Shown piece after piece: positions 27,957-36,791 of a stretch of DNA of 64,000 nt. The notes under the pieces were generated by a model. The model did no database searches. It was not told where the DNA came from and worked only from the letters and a program-made list of their open reading frames with translations. Every line of letters begins with the position of its first letter. The stretch's first letter is position 1. This DNA is from an uncultured Lachnospiraceae bacterium (GTDB lineage: Bacteria > Bacillota > Clostridia > Lachnospirales > Lachnospiraceae), in contig CALWPC010000027.1 of NCBI GenBank assembly GCA_944383325.1, forward strand, positions 124,001 to 188,000, written 5' to 3'. A program made the position numbers and the translations under genes.

Positions 27957-29198
27957 ATGGCAATTATAAAACCATTTTCGTGTGTGCGTCCGTCATCCGG
28001 TTTGGCCGAACAGATTGCGGCGCTGCCATATGATGTATATAATCGCAGAGAAGCGACGGAGTATGTTCGCTCTCATCCGTTGTCTTTTCTACGTATTGAC
28101 CGTGCAGATACGCTGTTTGACGAGTCGACAGATATGTATGCGGATTGTGTATACGAGAAAGCGAGAGAGCTGTTTGACGATATGATCAGCCGGGGAGAAT
28201 TTATTTCCGATCCGGAAGAAGGGTATTATATATATGAACTGACGATGGAAGGAAGAGCGCAGACGGGAATTGTCGCCTGTGCCGCTATTGATGACTATCA
28301 AAATAATGTGATTAAAAAGCATGAAAATACGCGGGAGGATAAAGAACTGGACCGTATCCGGCACGTCGACGCGCTCAGCGCTCAGACCGGTCCTATTTTT
28401 CTGGCATACCGCACAAACCGCGTGATCAAAAGTGTGGTTGCAGAAACCAAGATGAATCCACCGATATATGCTTTCGAGGCGGAGGACGGAGTATGGCACC
28501 GCGTATGGAAAATGGTTCGGCCGGCTGATATAGAGCGGGTTTTGCGCGCGTTTGAACAAATATCCGATATTTATATTGCAGACGGACATCACCGGGCGGC
28601 GAGCGCGGTGAAAGTGGGACTGAAACGGCGCAGCGAACATCCAGATTACGATGGTACGGAAGAGTTTAATTTCTTTCTATCGGTACTGTTTCCCGATGAA
28701 GAATTGATGATTATGGATTATAACCGTGTCGTTCAGGATTTAAACGGGTATATGCCGGAGGAATTTTTGGAGGAAATCGGGCAATGCTTTGAGGTGGAGA
28801 GTGTCGGAGCCGTTCCCTACGCGCCAGAGCGAAAGGGGACATTCGGGCTTTACATGGACGGCGTGTGGTATAAACTGACTGCAAATCCGGAGATTTGCTC
28901 TCCGGATCCTGTACGCGGCCTTGATGTGTCGATCTTGCAGGAAGTGATCCTCGATCCCATTCTTGGCATCCGAGATCCGAAGAGTGACAAGAGGATTGAT
29001 TTTGTCGGAGGCATCCGCGGGCTGAAGGAGCTTGAGCGGCGCGCGGACAGTGATATGCGGATTGCCTTTTCCATGTTTCCGACTTCGATACACGAGTTAT
29101 TTGCAGTAGCGGATGCAAATCGGCTGATGCCGCCGAAATCTACATGGTTTGAACCAAAATTGCGGAGCGGACTGTTTATCCACCGTTTTGAGCGATAA
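27957..29198 (+). CDS. DUF1015 family protein
   Basis: A 413-residue cytoplasmic protein of the widespread DUF1015 family, function unproven. Family marks include IIKPFSCVRPS at the start, ALPYDVYN near 26, KHENTREDKELDR, and the conserved YIADGHHRAASAV near 207, which resembles an active or metal site. GGGGAGG precedes the ATG, and a GTG just before it is an alternative start. The gene very often lies next to serC-serA in Clostridia, as here, which suggests a link to serine or one-carbon metabolism; that is inference from context. Confidence 0.85.
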   Translation: MAIIKPFSCVRPSSGLAEQIAALPYDVYNRREATEYVRSHPLSFLRIDRADTLFDESTDMYADCVYEKARELFDDMISRGEFISDPEEGYYIYELTMEGRAQTGIVACAAIDDYQNNVIKKHENTREDKELDRIRHVDALSAQTGPIFLAYRTNRVIKSVVAETKMNPPIYAFEAEDGVWHRVWKMVRPADIERVLRAFEQISDIYIADGHHRAASAVKVGLKRRSEHPDYDGTEEFNFFLSVLFPDEELMIMDYNRVVQDLNGYMPEEFLEEIGQCFEVESVGAVPYAPERKGTFGLYMDGVWYKLTANPEICSPDPVRGLDVSILQEVILDPILGIRDPKSDKRIDFVGGIRGLKELERRADSDMRIAFSMFPTSIHELFAVADANRLMPPKSTWFEPKLRSGLFIHRFER

Positions 29199-29227
29199 AA
29201 GAAAATGGTTGCAGAAAGGGTTAGGTC

Positions 29228-30166
29228 ATGGGCATTTATAACAGAGAAATTACAGGTGAAGTGAGAAAAGTCATTATTGGTAAAAATGAAGTGGCAGATA
29301 AAGTGATGATGGCAATTTTGGCCGGAGGACATATTCTGCTCGAAGATATTCCGGGAGTCGGAAAGACGACGCTTGCGTTAGGATTCAGCAAATCGCTGGG
29401 ATTGGATTATAAACGTGTGCAGTTTACGCCTGATGTGCTTCCAGGTGATATTACCGGCTTCACAGTGTACAACAGGGCGACAGGTGTCTTTGATTATAAA
29501 CAGGGAGCCGCAATGTGCAACCTTCTGTTGGCGGATGAGATCAACCGGACATTCAGCAAGACGCAGGCGGCGATGTTGGAAGTGATGGAAGAGCGGCAGG
29601 TTACAGTAGACGGCGTCACATACGAAGTGCCAAAGCCGTTTGTGGTCATTGCCACGCAAAATCCGATCGGCGCTTCTGGTACGCAGATGCTGCCGGAATC
29701 GCAGTTGGATCGGTTTATGATCTGCTGCAGCATGGGGTATCCGGATACAAAGAGCCAGATACGCATTTTAAAAGAGCGGTTGAACGCGCAGCCGCTTGAG
29801 GAGGTCAGACAGGTGTCCTCCGCGGAGGAAGTGCTGAGGATGCAGGAGGATGTAAAGCAGGTCTATGTTTCCGATGAGTTATTAGAGTATATGACGGTAT
29901 TGTGTGAAGTGACAAGAGAGCATGGCAATGTAGAACTCGGGGTGAGTCCGAGGGGCGTCTTGGCGCTCTGTCAGATGTCCCGTGCCTGTGCATATATGAG
30001 AGGACGGGATTTTGTAAAGCCGGACGATGTGAAATACGTGTTTATTGATGTCTGTGCACACCGACTGGTATTAAATGCCAAATCCGTGATGAATCATGTG
30101 CGCGCGGAGGACGTTCTGCAAATGATTGCGGAGGAGATTCCGATGCCAAAAATTGCAAAATCCTGA
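29228..30166 (+). CDS. MoxR-type AAA+ ATPase
   Basis: MoxR ATPases are chaperone-like AAA+ proteins that assist maturation of membrane or surface complexes, normally together with DUF58 proteins. The product has 312 residues: Walker A GVGKTT near 46, Walker B LLADEINR near 98-105, sensor 1 IATQNP and sensor 2 SPRGVLAL. GGGTTAGG stands before the ATG. It begins 29 bases after the DUF1015 gene and is followed 10 bases later by DUF58, then the TgpA-like protein, the standard MoxR-DUF58-transglutaminase trio. Confidence 0.94.
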   Translation: MGIYNREITGEVRKVIIGKNEVADKVMMAILAGGHILLEDIPGVGKTTLALGFSKSLGLDYKRVQFTPDVLPGDITGFTVYNRATGVFDYKQGAAMCNLLLADEINRTFSKTQAAMLEVMEERQVTVDGVTYEVPKPFVVIATQNPIGASGTQMLPESQLDRFMICCSMGYPDTKSQIRILKERLNAQPLEEVRQVSSAEEVLRMQEDVKQVYVSDELLEYMTVLCEVTREHGNVELGVSPRGVLALCQMSRACAYMRGRDFVKPDDVKYVFIDVCAHRLVLNAKSVMNHVRAEDVLQMIAEEIPMPKIAKS

Positions 30167-30176
30167 GAGGTTGCGT

Positions 30177-31232
30177 ATGTTTGGTAAACGATTAATGTAT
30201 GTTGTCTGGATTCTGTTCGTTTTCTATTTCTGGGTGTTTCAGGGCGGTTTTTTATCTGTGGTCTTTTTGTCGGCGACAGTTGTGTTGTCTCTTTACGGTG
30301 CATTAAGCGTACGGATGGCAAAACATCATGTCGTCCTGACCGTAGATGCCCCTGCGCAGATCCGGGCAGGAAAAAAGAAGTCGGTGCTTATTCAGATGAA
30401 AAATAACAGTCGGCTTCCGCTTTTTTGTGTGACCGGTACGTTAGTATGTGAAAATGTGCTGACGAAAGAGACAACACGCGTGCCGGTTGTGCTCGGCGCG
30501 CTGCCGGGGCATACAGATGTGTTTCAGCTTAAAATACGAAGTGACCGGATCGGATGTCTTGATTTTGAAGTAAAGGATTTAAAATGCACTGATTTGTTGG
30601 GAGTATTTTCCGCTGCTTTTCAAGACCGCCATCATTTTCGTCAGAGCACGCTGATTCTTCCGCCGGAGAACCGGACTGAGAATCGTCTGCTGCCGGGGAT
30701 GGGCAGTTCCGGTGCGGGCGTCGTTTCTGGAGAAGAGCGGTTTGGCATTCGGGATTATCAGGACGGCGAACGGATGGGCAATATTCACTGGAAGGCCACT
30801 TCAAAATTGGACGAGCTGATGGTGCGGGAACAGATTCGGGTGTCGCCGCAAAGCGTATGCCTGTTTCTGGAAACGGTGCTGCCGTTAGGCTGTGAGGAAC
30901 ATTTTGCAGAGCAGGCGGAGCGGAGGATACGGGCGCTGTTGTCGCTTTCAAGAGCGTTATGCGAGCAGAGCGCTGTCCATGAAGTGTGCTATTACCGCGA
31001 AGAGGACGGGAGCCTGATGCGGTTGCTGCTGAGCAGTATACGCGATTTTCAGGGCGCGCTAGAGCAGTTGCTTCGCGTGCAGTTTGTCTGCACAGAAGAG
31101 AATCGTTTGGAACGATTTCTCATACAGGAGCCGGACAGGCGAGAGTCGTTGATTTATATTTCGGAAAGATTGCCGCAAGGCGGTGAGGAATGGGACAATG
31201 AACAGCGGATTACATGTTTTTGTGAATATTAA
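30177..31232 (+). CDS. DUF58 family protein
   Basis: A 351-residue protein with two N-terminal membrane helices (about 5-40). A beta-rich region and the DUF58 core follow, with signature GIRDYQDGERMGNIHWKATSK near 195. The C-terminal half resembles a von Willebrand A-like fold. DUF58 proteins work with MoxR ATPases in complex assembly. The ATG at 30177 follows GAGAGG. The open frame extending upstream into moxR is rejected. The 3' end overlaps the next gene by 35 bases, implying coupled translation. Confidence 0.9.
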   Translation: MFGKRLMYVVWILFVFYFWVFQGGFLSVVFLSATVVLSLYGALSVRMAKHHVVLTVDAPAQIRAGKKKSVLIQMKNNSRLPLFCVTGTLVCENVLTKETTRVPVVLGALPGHTDVFQLKIRSDRIGCLDFEVKDLKCTDLLGVFSAAFQDRHHFRQSTLILPPENRTENRLLPGMGSSGAGVVSGEERFGIRDYQDGERMGNIHWKATSKLDELMVREQIRVSPQSVCLFLETVLPLGCEEHFAEQAERRIRALLSLSRALCEQSAVHEVCYYREEDGSLMRLLLSSIRDFQGALEQLLRVQFVCTEENRLERFLIQEPDRRESLIYISERLPQGGEEWDNEQRITCFCEY

Positions 31233-33480
31233 AAAAGAGAACAGAGATTTTGTTTCCAAAATTGGTGCGATTGTGGCGTCGGTTTTGCTGTATGCGGGCA
31301 GTGTATTGTGCCTGAGTACAATGTTTGAATTGTCTTATTATTATGCCGTGGTCATTCCGGCAGGAATCGCGGTTGTTGTTGTCATCGGCGTGTTCTGGGA
31401 GCGCAAAGAACTGATTTTTACACTGCTGTTTTTTCTGACTGTATTTTTTGCCGTTGGCTTTATCATACGTTCCCGATTTGCAGTAGACGGTCTGCTGTTG
31501 ACATTAAATCAGGCGTTTGATTGTATTGGAAAGCATTCGGGCGATTATTACCAGAAATTTGAGACCTCGGCGGCCCAAAACAATTCCATGCTGTATGTGA
31601 CTTTTTTTATGTTGATCATTAATCTGGTTTTTGCTACCGTGTGCGCGATGATTGTCCATGGGCGGCAGCGTTTTTGGCTTGTGGTGTTGTTGGCGCCGCA
31701 ATTTCTGTGCATGTTTTTTTGGAAGATTTCTCCTGAATTTTTATGCGGCGCGCTGCTTTTTGCAGGTATGTTTCTAAGTTGGGGCATTATGGAGCTCCCA
31801 AAAGGTCATCAGCCGCTGTTTACAGCGGGAGTGGCGGTAATTGCTACGGCGCTGTTGTTCAGCGGATTGCTGACGTTTGTGTTGAGTGGAACCGTGGGAT
31901 TATCCAATCCGTTTGAGCGGTGGATCTATGCGTTCCGATACGGATATAACCGGTCTGTTGATTATCCGAACGGACGTTTGCGGGGGCTTGGCGCGAAGTC
32001 CGATTCTTCACAGACGACGCTCACCGTAGCGATGAGCGAGCCGCAGGCAATGTATCTGCGCGGATTTACGGGCGAACAGTTTGACGGAAATGTGTTTACG
32101 GAAAGTGAACCGTCTGTAATATATGAACACTATTCATTATTTTACTGGATGCATCGAGAGGGGTATTATGCCAGTGCGCTGCCGTCCAACGTACTGGATT
32201 TGATCGGTGAGACGGAAAAAGAGCAGAGCGTGCAAATTCGGGTACAGCATGCGGATCGGCGATATATATATACGCCCTATGAGTTGTCAAATCCGGCCGA
32301 TATGGAACGTGTAGAACATACAAATGACGCGGCTTTTGTATCTGATCGTCTGTTGGGTGCAGACAGTTATTCTTATATGGTGACAGAGCCGTTGTATAAT
32401 CTTCCGCGTTCTCTGCAGGAACAGCTGTACAGCGCAAAACAATTTCAGAATTCGGCTCTGACGGAGTATATATTGGCGGAAAGTCATTATCAGGAATATG
32501 TATATGATCAATTTGCAACGCTTGACGGAGAGTTGAAGACAACATTGCTTCGTGAGCTCGGGATAGATGATGACGCGCATGTGACTGTTGAGGAGTCCTA
32601 CCGGATTCTTTATAACTATTTTGCTGAGCAGTTTATATATGATCCGGAGGCAACGTACAGCGGAAAAGATTCTTTTGTTGAAGAATTATTCCAGAACAAG
32701 CGCGGCTACGACATACATTATGCGGCGGCAGCCACGTTGTTTTTCCGGGCGCTTGGTATTCCGGCGAGATATGTGGAAGGCTATGTGCTGACGGCGCCGG
32801 AGGCGGCGGGAATGCGGGCGGATGAGCCTTATGAACTCACAAAACAAAATGCGCATGCGTGGACGGAAATTTACCGGGATGGAATCGGGTGGTATCCGGT
32901 TGAATTTTTAGACGAGTATCTTACGTCCATGCAGTATGATCTTTCGCAGCTGACCGATTCGATTATCAATGATGAGTCGCTAACTAGCAGCGATCTGCCG
33001 CAGACGGTGGAAACGCCGGATGAGGTGTTGGATGATGCGGCAGCTGATACGGGACTGCAAAGTGAAACGGGCGGCGCTGTGAAGCGCAGGGAAGACGAGG
33101 AGGCGCCGTTCCCTGTAGTTGCGCTGTTTTGTCTGATCTGGGGACTGCTTGCGCTTGCGCTTGTGCTGAGTATTGTTGTGCGGCGGTTTTATTATACAAA
33201 AAAACGGGCAAAGGAGTTTGCTTCGGATAATACCAATCTGGCAGTGCGCAGTATGTTCGCTTATTTACAGGAACTGTGCGGGTTTGCTGAAAAGACGGAG
33301 CTTGATCTTGTGGGAGAGGAAATTGTCGTGATCGGGGAGCGCGCCGCCTTCTCGCCGCACAAAGTGTCAAGCGAGGAAACGGCTGCGGTTCAAAAGGCAG
33401 TACAGCAGGCGAGAACGGCATGTTATCAGCCGTGTTCTGTGTGGAAGAAGTTTACCTTTGTATGGTGGGACTGCCTCTAA
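31198..33480 (+). CDS. TgpA-like membrane transglutaminase-fold protein, active-site Cys replaced
   Basis: A 760-residue membrane protein: about six N-terminal helices (about 20-230), a large extracytoplasmic region, one more helix near 640-665 and a cytoplasmic tail. The transglutaminase core lies at about 440-590. Where active members read GYCxH, this one reads GYDIHYA with Asp505, followed by the expected GIPARYVEGY and His in NAHAWTEIY. The catalytic Cys is therefore missing, so enzymatic activity is doubtful. The start is ATG 31198, inside the end of DUF58. The gene closes the MoxR-DUF58 unit, and its stop overlaps convergent ECF S component by four bases. Confidence 0.87.
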   Translation: MNSGLHVFVNIKKENRDFVSKIGAIVASVLLYAGSVLCLSTMFELSYYYAVVIPAGIAVVVVIGVFWERKELIFTLLFFLTVFFAVGFIIRSRFAVDGLLLTLNQAFDCIGKHSGDYYQKFETSAAQNNSMLYVTFFMLIINLVFATVCAMIVHGRQRFWLVVLLAPQFLCMFFWKISPEFLCGALLFAGMFLSWGIMELPKGHQPLFTAGVAVIATALLFSGLLTFVLSGTVGLSNPFERWIYAFRYGYNRSVDYPNGRLRGLGAKSDSSQTTLTVAMSEPQAMYLRGFTGEQFDGNVFTESEPSVIYEHYSLFYWMHREGYYASALPSNVLDLIGETEKEQSVQIRVQHADRRYIYTPYELSNPADMERVEHTNDAAFVSDRLLGADSYSYMVTEPLYNLPRSLQEQLYSAKQFQNSALTEYILAESHYQEYVYDQFATLDGELKTTLLRELGIDDDAHVTVEESYRILYNYFAEQFIYDPEATYSGKDSFVEELFQNKRGYDIHYAAAATLFFRALGIPARYVEGYVLTAPEAAGMRADEPYELTKQNAHAWTEIYRDGIGWYPVEFLDEYLTSMQYDLSQLTDSIINDESLTSSDLPQTVETPDEVLDDAAADTGLQSETGGAVKRREDEEAPFPVVALFCLIWGLLALALVLSIVVRRFYYTKKRAKEFASDNTNLAVRSMFAYLQELCGFAEKTELDLVGEEIVVIGERAAFSPHKVSSEETAAVQKAVQQARTACYQPCSVWKKFTFVWWDCL

Positions 33481-34196
33481 ATGCCATATTTGGTTTTTAA
33501 ACGGTTCAGTTTTTTTGAGAGCGGCTGAAAAAGCAGCAGAAGAAACAGGACATTGGATATGATATAGATTACTGTGGTTGGCAGAGAGGCTGTGATCACC
33601 GCAAGGTAACGCGCAAGCGTAAACGTACCGTCGACAGAGACAACTGTCCAGATGTCCATAAGCAGAGAATAGATGCCCCCTGCCAATGCGCCGTAAAGGC
33701 AGACCGGAATCGTTTTGGTAAGTTGCCCGCGCATCGACAGCAGGCCGGCGATCAGTCCGATCAGCCCCCATACAAACATCTGAAACGGGGTCCATGGTCC
33801 CTGTCCGAAATAGATGTTAGAGAGCAGAGCGCTCATGGAGCCGGTCATAAATCCGGCTTCGGGGCCGAGACAGAGACCGCTGATCACGACGATGGCTGTG
33901 ACCGGTTTAAAACCCGGAATTGCCGCGAATAAAAATCGTCCGGCGACCGCGAGGGCGATCATTACGGCCAACACGGCAATCCGCCGGGTTTTTATCTGAC
34001 CCCGTTCAAACGAAAGAAAGAACGGAATGTTGCCAATTATGGTGATTATTAAAATAACCAGAGGGTATTGGCGGTCATTCCATAGCATAACGCCAAGCGC
34101 CAGACTGGTCGGAATCAGTATACACATTGCAAGTAATCTCAGCATCCGTTTTGCGGATGCTGATTTTGTGTTGATCACAGTTTTTGGTGTATTCAT
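33477..34196 (-). CDS. ECF transporter substrate-binding (S) component
   Basis: S components are small membrane proteins that bind a vitamin or metal and join an EcfA-EcfA'-EcfT energising module for import. The product has 239 residues with about six to seven helices. Recognisable strings are GFKPVTAIVVISGLCLGPEAGF and FGQGPWTPFQMFVWGLIGLIAG, which occur in S components of the cobalamin-type CbrT/CblT group as I recall; the exact substrate is not certain. Last gene of a five-gene minus-strand operon, it overlaps the ATPase gene start region by four bases. AGGAGAG lies before the ATG. Confidence 0.85.
   Translation of the reverse strand: MNTPKTVINTKSASAKRMLRLLAMCILIPTSLALGVMLWNDRQYPLVILIITIIGNIPFFLSFERGQIKTRRIAVLAVMIALAVAGRFLFAAIPGFKPVTAIVVISGLCLGPEAGFMTGSMSALLSNIYFGQGPWTPFQMFVWGLIGLIAGLLSMRGQLTKTIPVCLYGALAGGIYSLLMDIWTVVSVDGTFTLARYLAVITASLPTTVIYIISNVLFLLLLFQPLSKKLNRLKTKYGI
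34140..34162 (-). other. Perfect hairpin early in the S-component coding sequence
   Basis: CAGCATCCG and CGGATGCTG form a 9-bp stem with a 5-base loop about 35 bases into the gene. It could affect translation or act as an internal processing or pause site; no function is shown. Confidence 0.45.
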
Positions 34197-35902
34197 AAGC
34201 TCTCCTTTTTGGTCGTATGCATTTGCGCGCGGCAGCGTTTGATGACATCTTCGCAGGTGATTGCCTGAGGGAATAAACGGCGAGCCATTCTGTTTGCTGC
34301 GGTGGTGTAAAAATTGTTGTCCGCAAAAAAAGTCACGGGATTTCCGATCGAAGTGATTTGACGATCAAACAGTAATCCGCACCGCGTGGCGTAATATGCA
34401 GCAAATTCGACATCGTGTGTTACAAGAAAAATCGTCACTCCATGCTGCTGCATTTGTTGGAGATGACGCCCAAGAACGGATTTTGCGTGCGCGTCCATTC
34501 CTTTTGTCGGCTCATCCAGAAGCAGCAGTCTGGGCTTTAAAAGCAAAATTTTGCCAAGAGCTGCCCGCTGAAGCTCGCCGCCGCTCACATCGTACGGGTG
34601 ACTGTCCAAAATGGAACTGATTTGCAAAAGTTCACTCACACGCGCAATTTCTTTGGCCGCCTCCTGCTGCGACAGCTGCATGGTTTCACACATTTGTTCG
34701 TAATCCTCGCGAATCCGGTCGTGGATAAACATAAAGTGTGGATTTTGTGGAAGTACCGCCAGGTTTTGCAAAAACAGTTCTGCTTTCCGGTAACTTTTCA
34801 TAGGACGGCCGAAAAAGCGGATACTGCCGTGATATGCTTTGGAAATGCCGGTGAGCACATTGATCAGCGTACTTTTTCCGGAACCATTTCCACCCAGAAG
34901 GGCAAAAAACTCTCCTTCATAAATAGTCAGTGATAAGTCTTCCAGTATATCCGGGCCGTCTTTGTCATAGCGGAACCAGACCGCCGATAATTCGGCGGCC
35001 GGATTGCCTTTCGGCAAGTCGTCGCTCCGATTTGTCACGGCTGTATCACTGTGAAAATGTCCGGAAAGAAAGAAGCGGCCGTCACGGACAGTCAGCGGAC
35101 ATTCCTCTGCGCCGGAAGGCCATCCGCCTGCACACAGTCCGTTGAAGATACGGGCCGCGCTTGGAAGAGAACCTGTCATTGGGTGAGCGGGAGATGTTTG
35201 TGTAAGCAAAGAGCCGACCTGGCCGGGACTGTCATAGAAGAGTACGCGTCCCTGTTCCATAAGGCAGACTTTATCCGCAATGGAAAACACTTCTTCCAGA
35301 CGATGCTCGACAAGAATAACGGTCAGGCCGAGTTCCCGGTTTAATTTCTGAAGAGTAGCGATAAAATCGGCGGCGGCAATGGGATCTAGCTGTGAAGTGG
35401 GTTCATCCAGAAGCAGAAGTTCCGGCTGCATGACCATGACGGAAGCAAGATTCAGCAGCTGTTTTTGTCCTCCGGAGAGTGCATCGGTGCGTTTTCGAAA
35501 CCAGTTGTCAATACCGAAAAAGCATGCCATTTCTCCGACCCGCCTGCGGATTGTCTGCGTATCGAACCCCATATTTTCAAGGCCAAAGGCAAGCTCATGC
35601 CACACCCGGTCAGTTACAATCTGTAAATCAGGATCTTGTCGGACGAAACCGATTTCGCAGGCGGAGCGTTTAAGATCAAGTTCAGAAATCGGTGTTCCTC
35701 TGTAAAAAATTGTTCCCTCAGTGTTTCCGTTGGGGGCCAGTTGTTTTTTGATCAGTCGAAGCAACGTGGTTTTTCCGCATCCGGAAACTCCACAGAGAAC
35801 GATAAAGTCACCCTGTTTTACATTCAGAGAAAAATGATTGAGGACCGGTTTGTCGGCCTGCGGATAGGTAAATGTCAAATCTTCGATTTGTAATATGTCC
35901 AT
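34193..35902 (-). CDS. ECF transporter ATPase, EcfA1-EcfA2 fusion
   Basis: A 569-residue protein with two complete ABC ATPase domains in one chain. Domain 1 (about 1-240) has Walker A GVSGCGKTT, signature ALSGGQKQ and Walker B LLLLDEPTSQLDP. Domain 2 (about 300-530) has GGNGSGKST, VSGGELQ and LLLLDEPTKGMDA. ECF systems normally use two separate ATPases, so this is a fused pair. It energises uptake by the S component through EcfT. AGGAGAC lies before the ATG. It overlaps the EcfT gene by 28 bases. Confidence 0.93.
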   Translation of the reverse strand: MDILQIEDLTFTYPQADKPVLNHFSLNVKQGDFIVLCGVSGCGKTTLLRLIKKQLAPNGNTEGTIFYRGTPISELDLKRSACEIGFVRQDPDLQIVTDRVWHELAFGLENMGFDTQTIRRRVGEMACFFGIDNWFRKRTDALSGGQKQLLNLASVMVMQPELLLLDEPTSQLDPIAAADFIATLQKLNRELGLTVILVEHRLEEVFSIADKVCLMEQGRVLFYDSPGQVGSLLTQTSPAHPMTGSLPSAARIFNGLCAGGWPSGAEECPLTVRDGRFFLSGHFHSDTAVTNRSDDLPKGNPAAELSAVWFRYDKDGPDILEDLSLTIYEGEFFALLGGNGSGKSTLINVLTGISKAYHGSIRFFGRPMKSYRKAELFLQNLAVLPQNPHFMFIHDRIREDYEQMCETMQLSQQEAAKEIARVSELLQISSILDSHPYDVSGGELQRAALGKILLLKPRLLLLDEPTKGMDAHAKSVLGRHLQQMQQHGVTIFLVTHDVEFAAYYATRCGLLFDRQITSIGNPVTFFADNNFYTTAANRMARRLFPQAITCEDVIKRCRAQMHTTKKESL

Positions 35903-36759
35903 TTGATTGTCTCCTTTATCTGGATCAGAGTGGGAAGCATACTAAACAGAAACATCCAACCCACACACAACCAATCGCTGATCGCCGAGGGGCGTGTCAT
36001 TGTCCATTTCGGGTAATAGTAGACGGAAAACAGGTCGGCGTGGCTGCCGATCATCATCAGTATCATTGTGATGATGCTGCACAGGAGTACAAAGCAGTCG
36101 ATGGCCCGGAAACGAAACATGGAAAAGTGACTGTGTTTTTTCAGCTGATAACCGCGCGCGTTCATAGAATCTGCAATTTCAACGGAACCTTCGAGCGCGT
36201 CGGTCACCAAAATGCTGAATTCCTGAAGTGAGCAGCGGACTTTTGAAAACCAGGTGTCCTCGCTGTACATGCCGAGTGTTTTCATCGTGTTATGTATTTG
36301 GCTATGCTGTCTTTTTAAATGTGGGATAAACCGCAGTGCGGTTGTGAGAAGCATTCCGGCTTTTGGCAGGCAGCGTCCGAACAGGTGCGTAATTTTATCA
36401 CTGGTCATTTCCTGCTGCAGTGTCCGGCACCACAGCACGACAGACGCCAACATCACACCGGCGGCAAACCCATACCAGATCGCTTCGAACGTAACCGGAT
36501 TGTTGTTTAAATAAAACAGCACCGTTTCCCCCCGGTGGGAAAACAGCGGATTGGTGACCGCAAGGAGTACGGCGACAAAAAGGGGAAACAGCAAATCCCG
36601 CCGGTGCAGATGTCTATAATTTCTGACACAAAAAAAGGAAATGCTTCCGCAGGCGGAGGCAAGTAAGAGCAGCGGATGCATATGAAACATTGTGAGAAAT
36701 AAGATGACCACATAATATATCAACAGGCTGAGCGGATGTAAGTGAGAAAATGTATACAT
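35875..36759 (-). CDS. ECF transporter transmembrane (T) component
   Basis: EcfT couples ATP hydrolysis to tilting of the S component in the membrane. The product has 294 residues with about five helices. The cytoplasmic coupling motif is visible as EIADSMNARGYQ, with the Ala-Arg-Gly of T components, near 215. The start is the second of two close ATGs because AAGGAGG is six bases from it but adjoins the first. It lies 30 bases after the alpha-barrel/DUF4430 gene on the same strand and overlaps the ATPase gene. Confidence 0.88.
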   Translation of the reverse strand: MYTFSHLHPLSLLIYYVVILFLTMFHMHPLLLLASACGSISFFCVRNYRHLHRRDLLFPLFVAVLLAVTNPLFSHRGETVLFYLNNNPVTFEAIWYGFAAGVMLASVVLWCRTLQQEMTSDKITHLFGRCLPKAGMLLTTALRFIPHLKRQHSQIHNTMKTLGMYSEDTWFSKVRCSLQEFSILVTDALEGSVEIADSMNARGYQLKKHSHFSMFRFRAIDCFVLLCSIITMILMMIGSHADLFSVYYYPKWTMTRPSAISDWLCVGWMFLFSMLPTLIQIKETIKWTYYKSKI

Positions 36760-36791
36760 ATGCATCCTCCTTTCCTCTTATTTGCCCGGCG

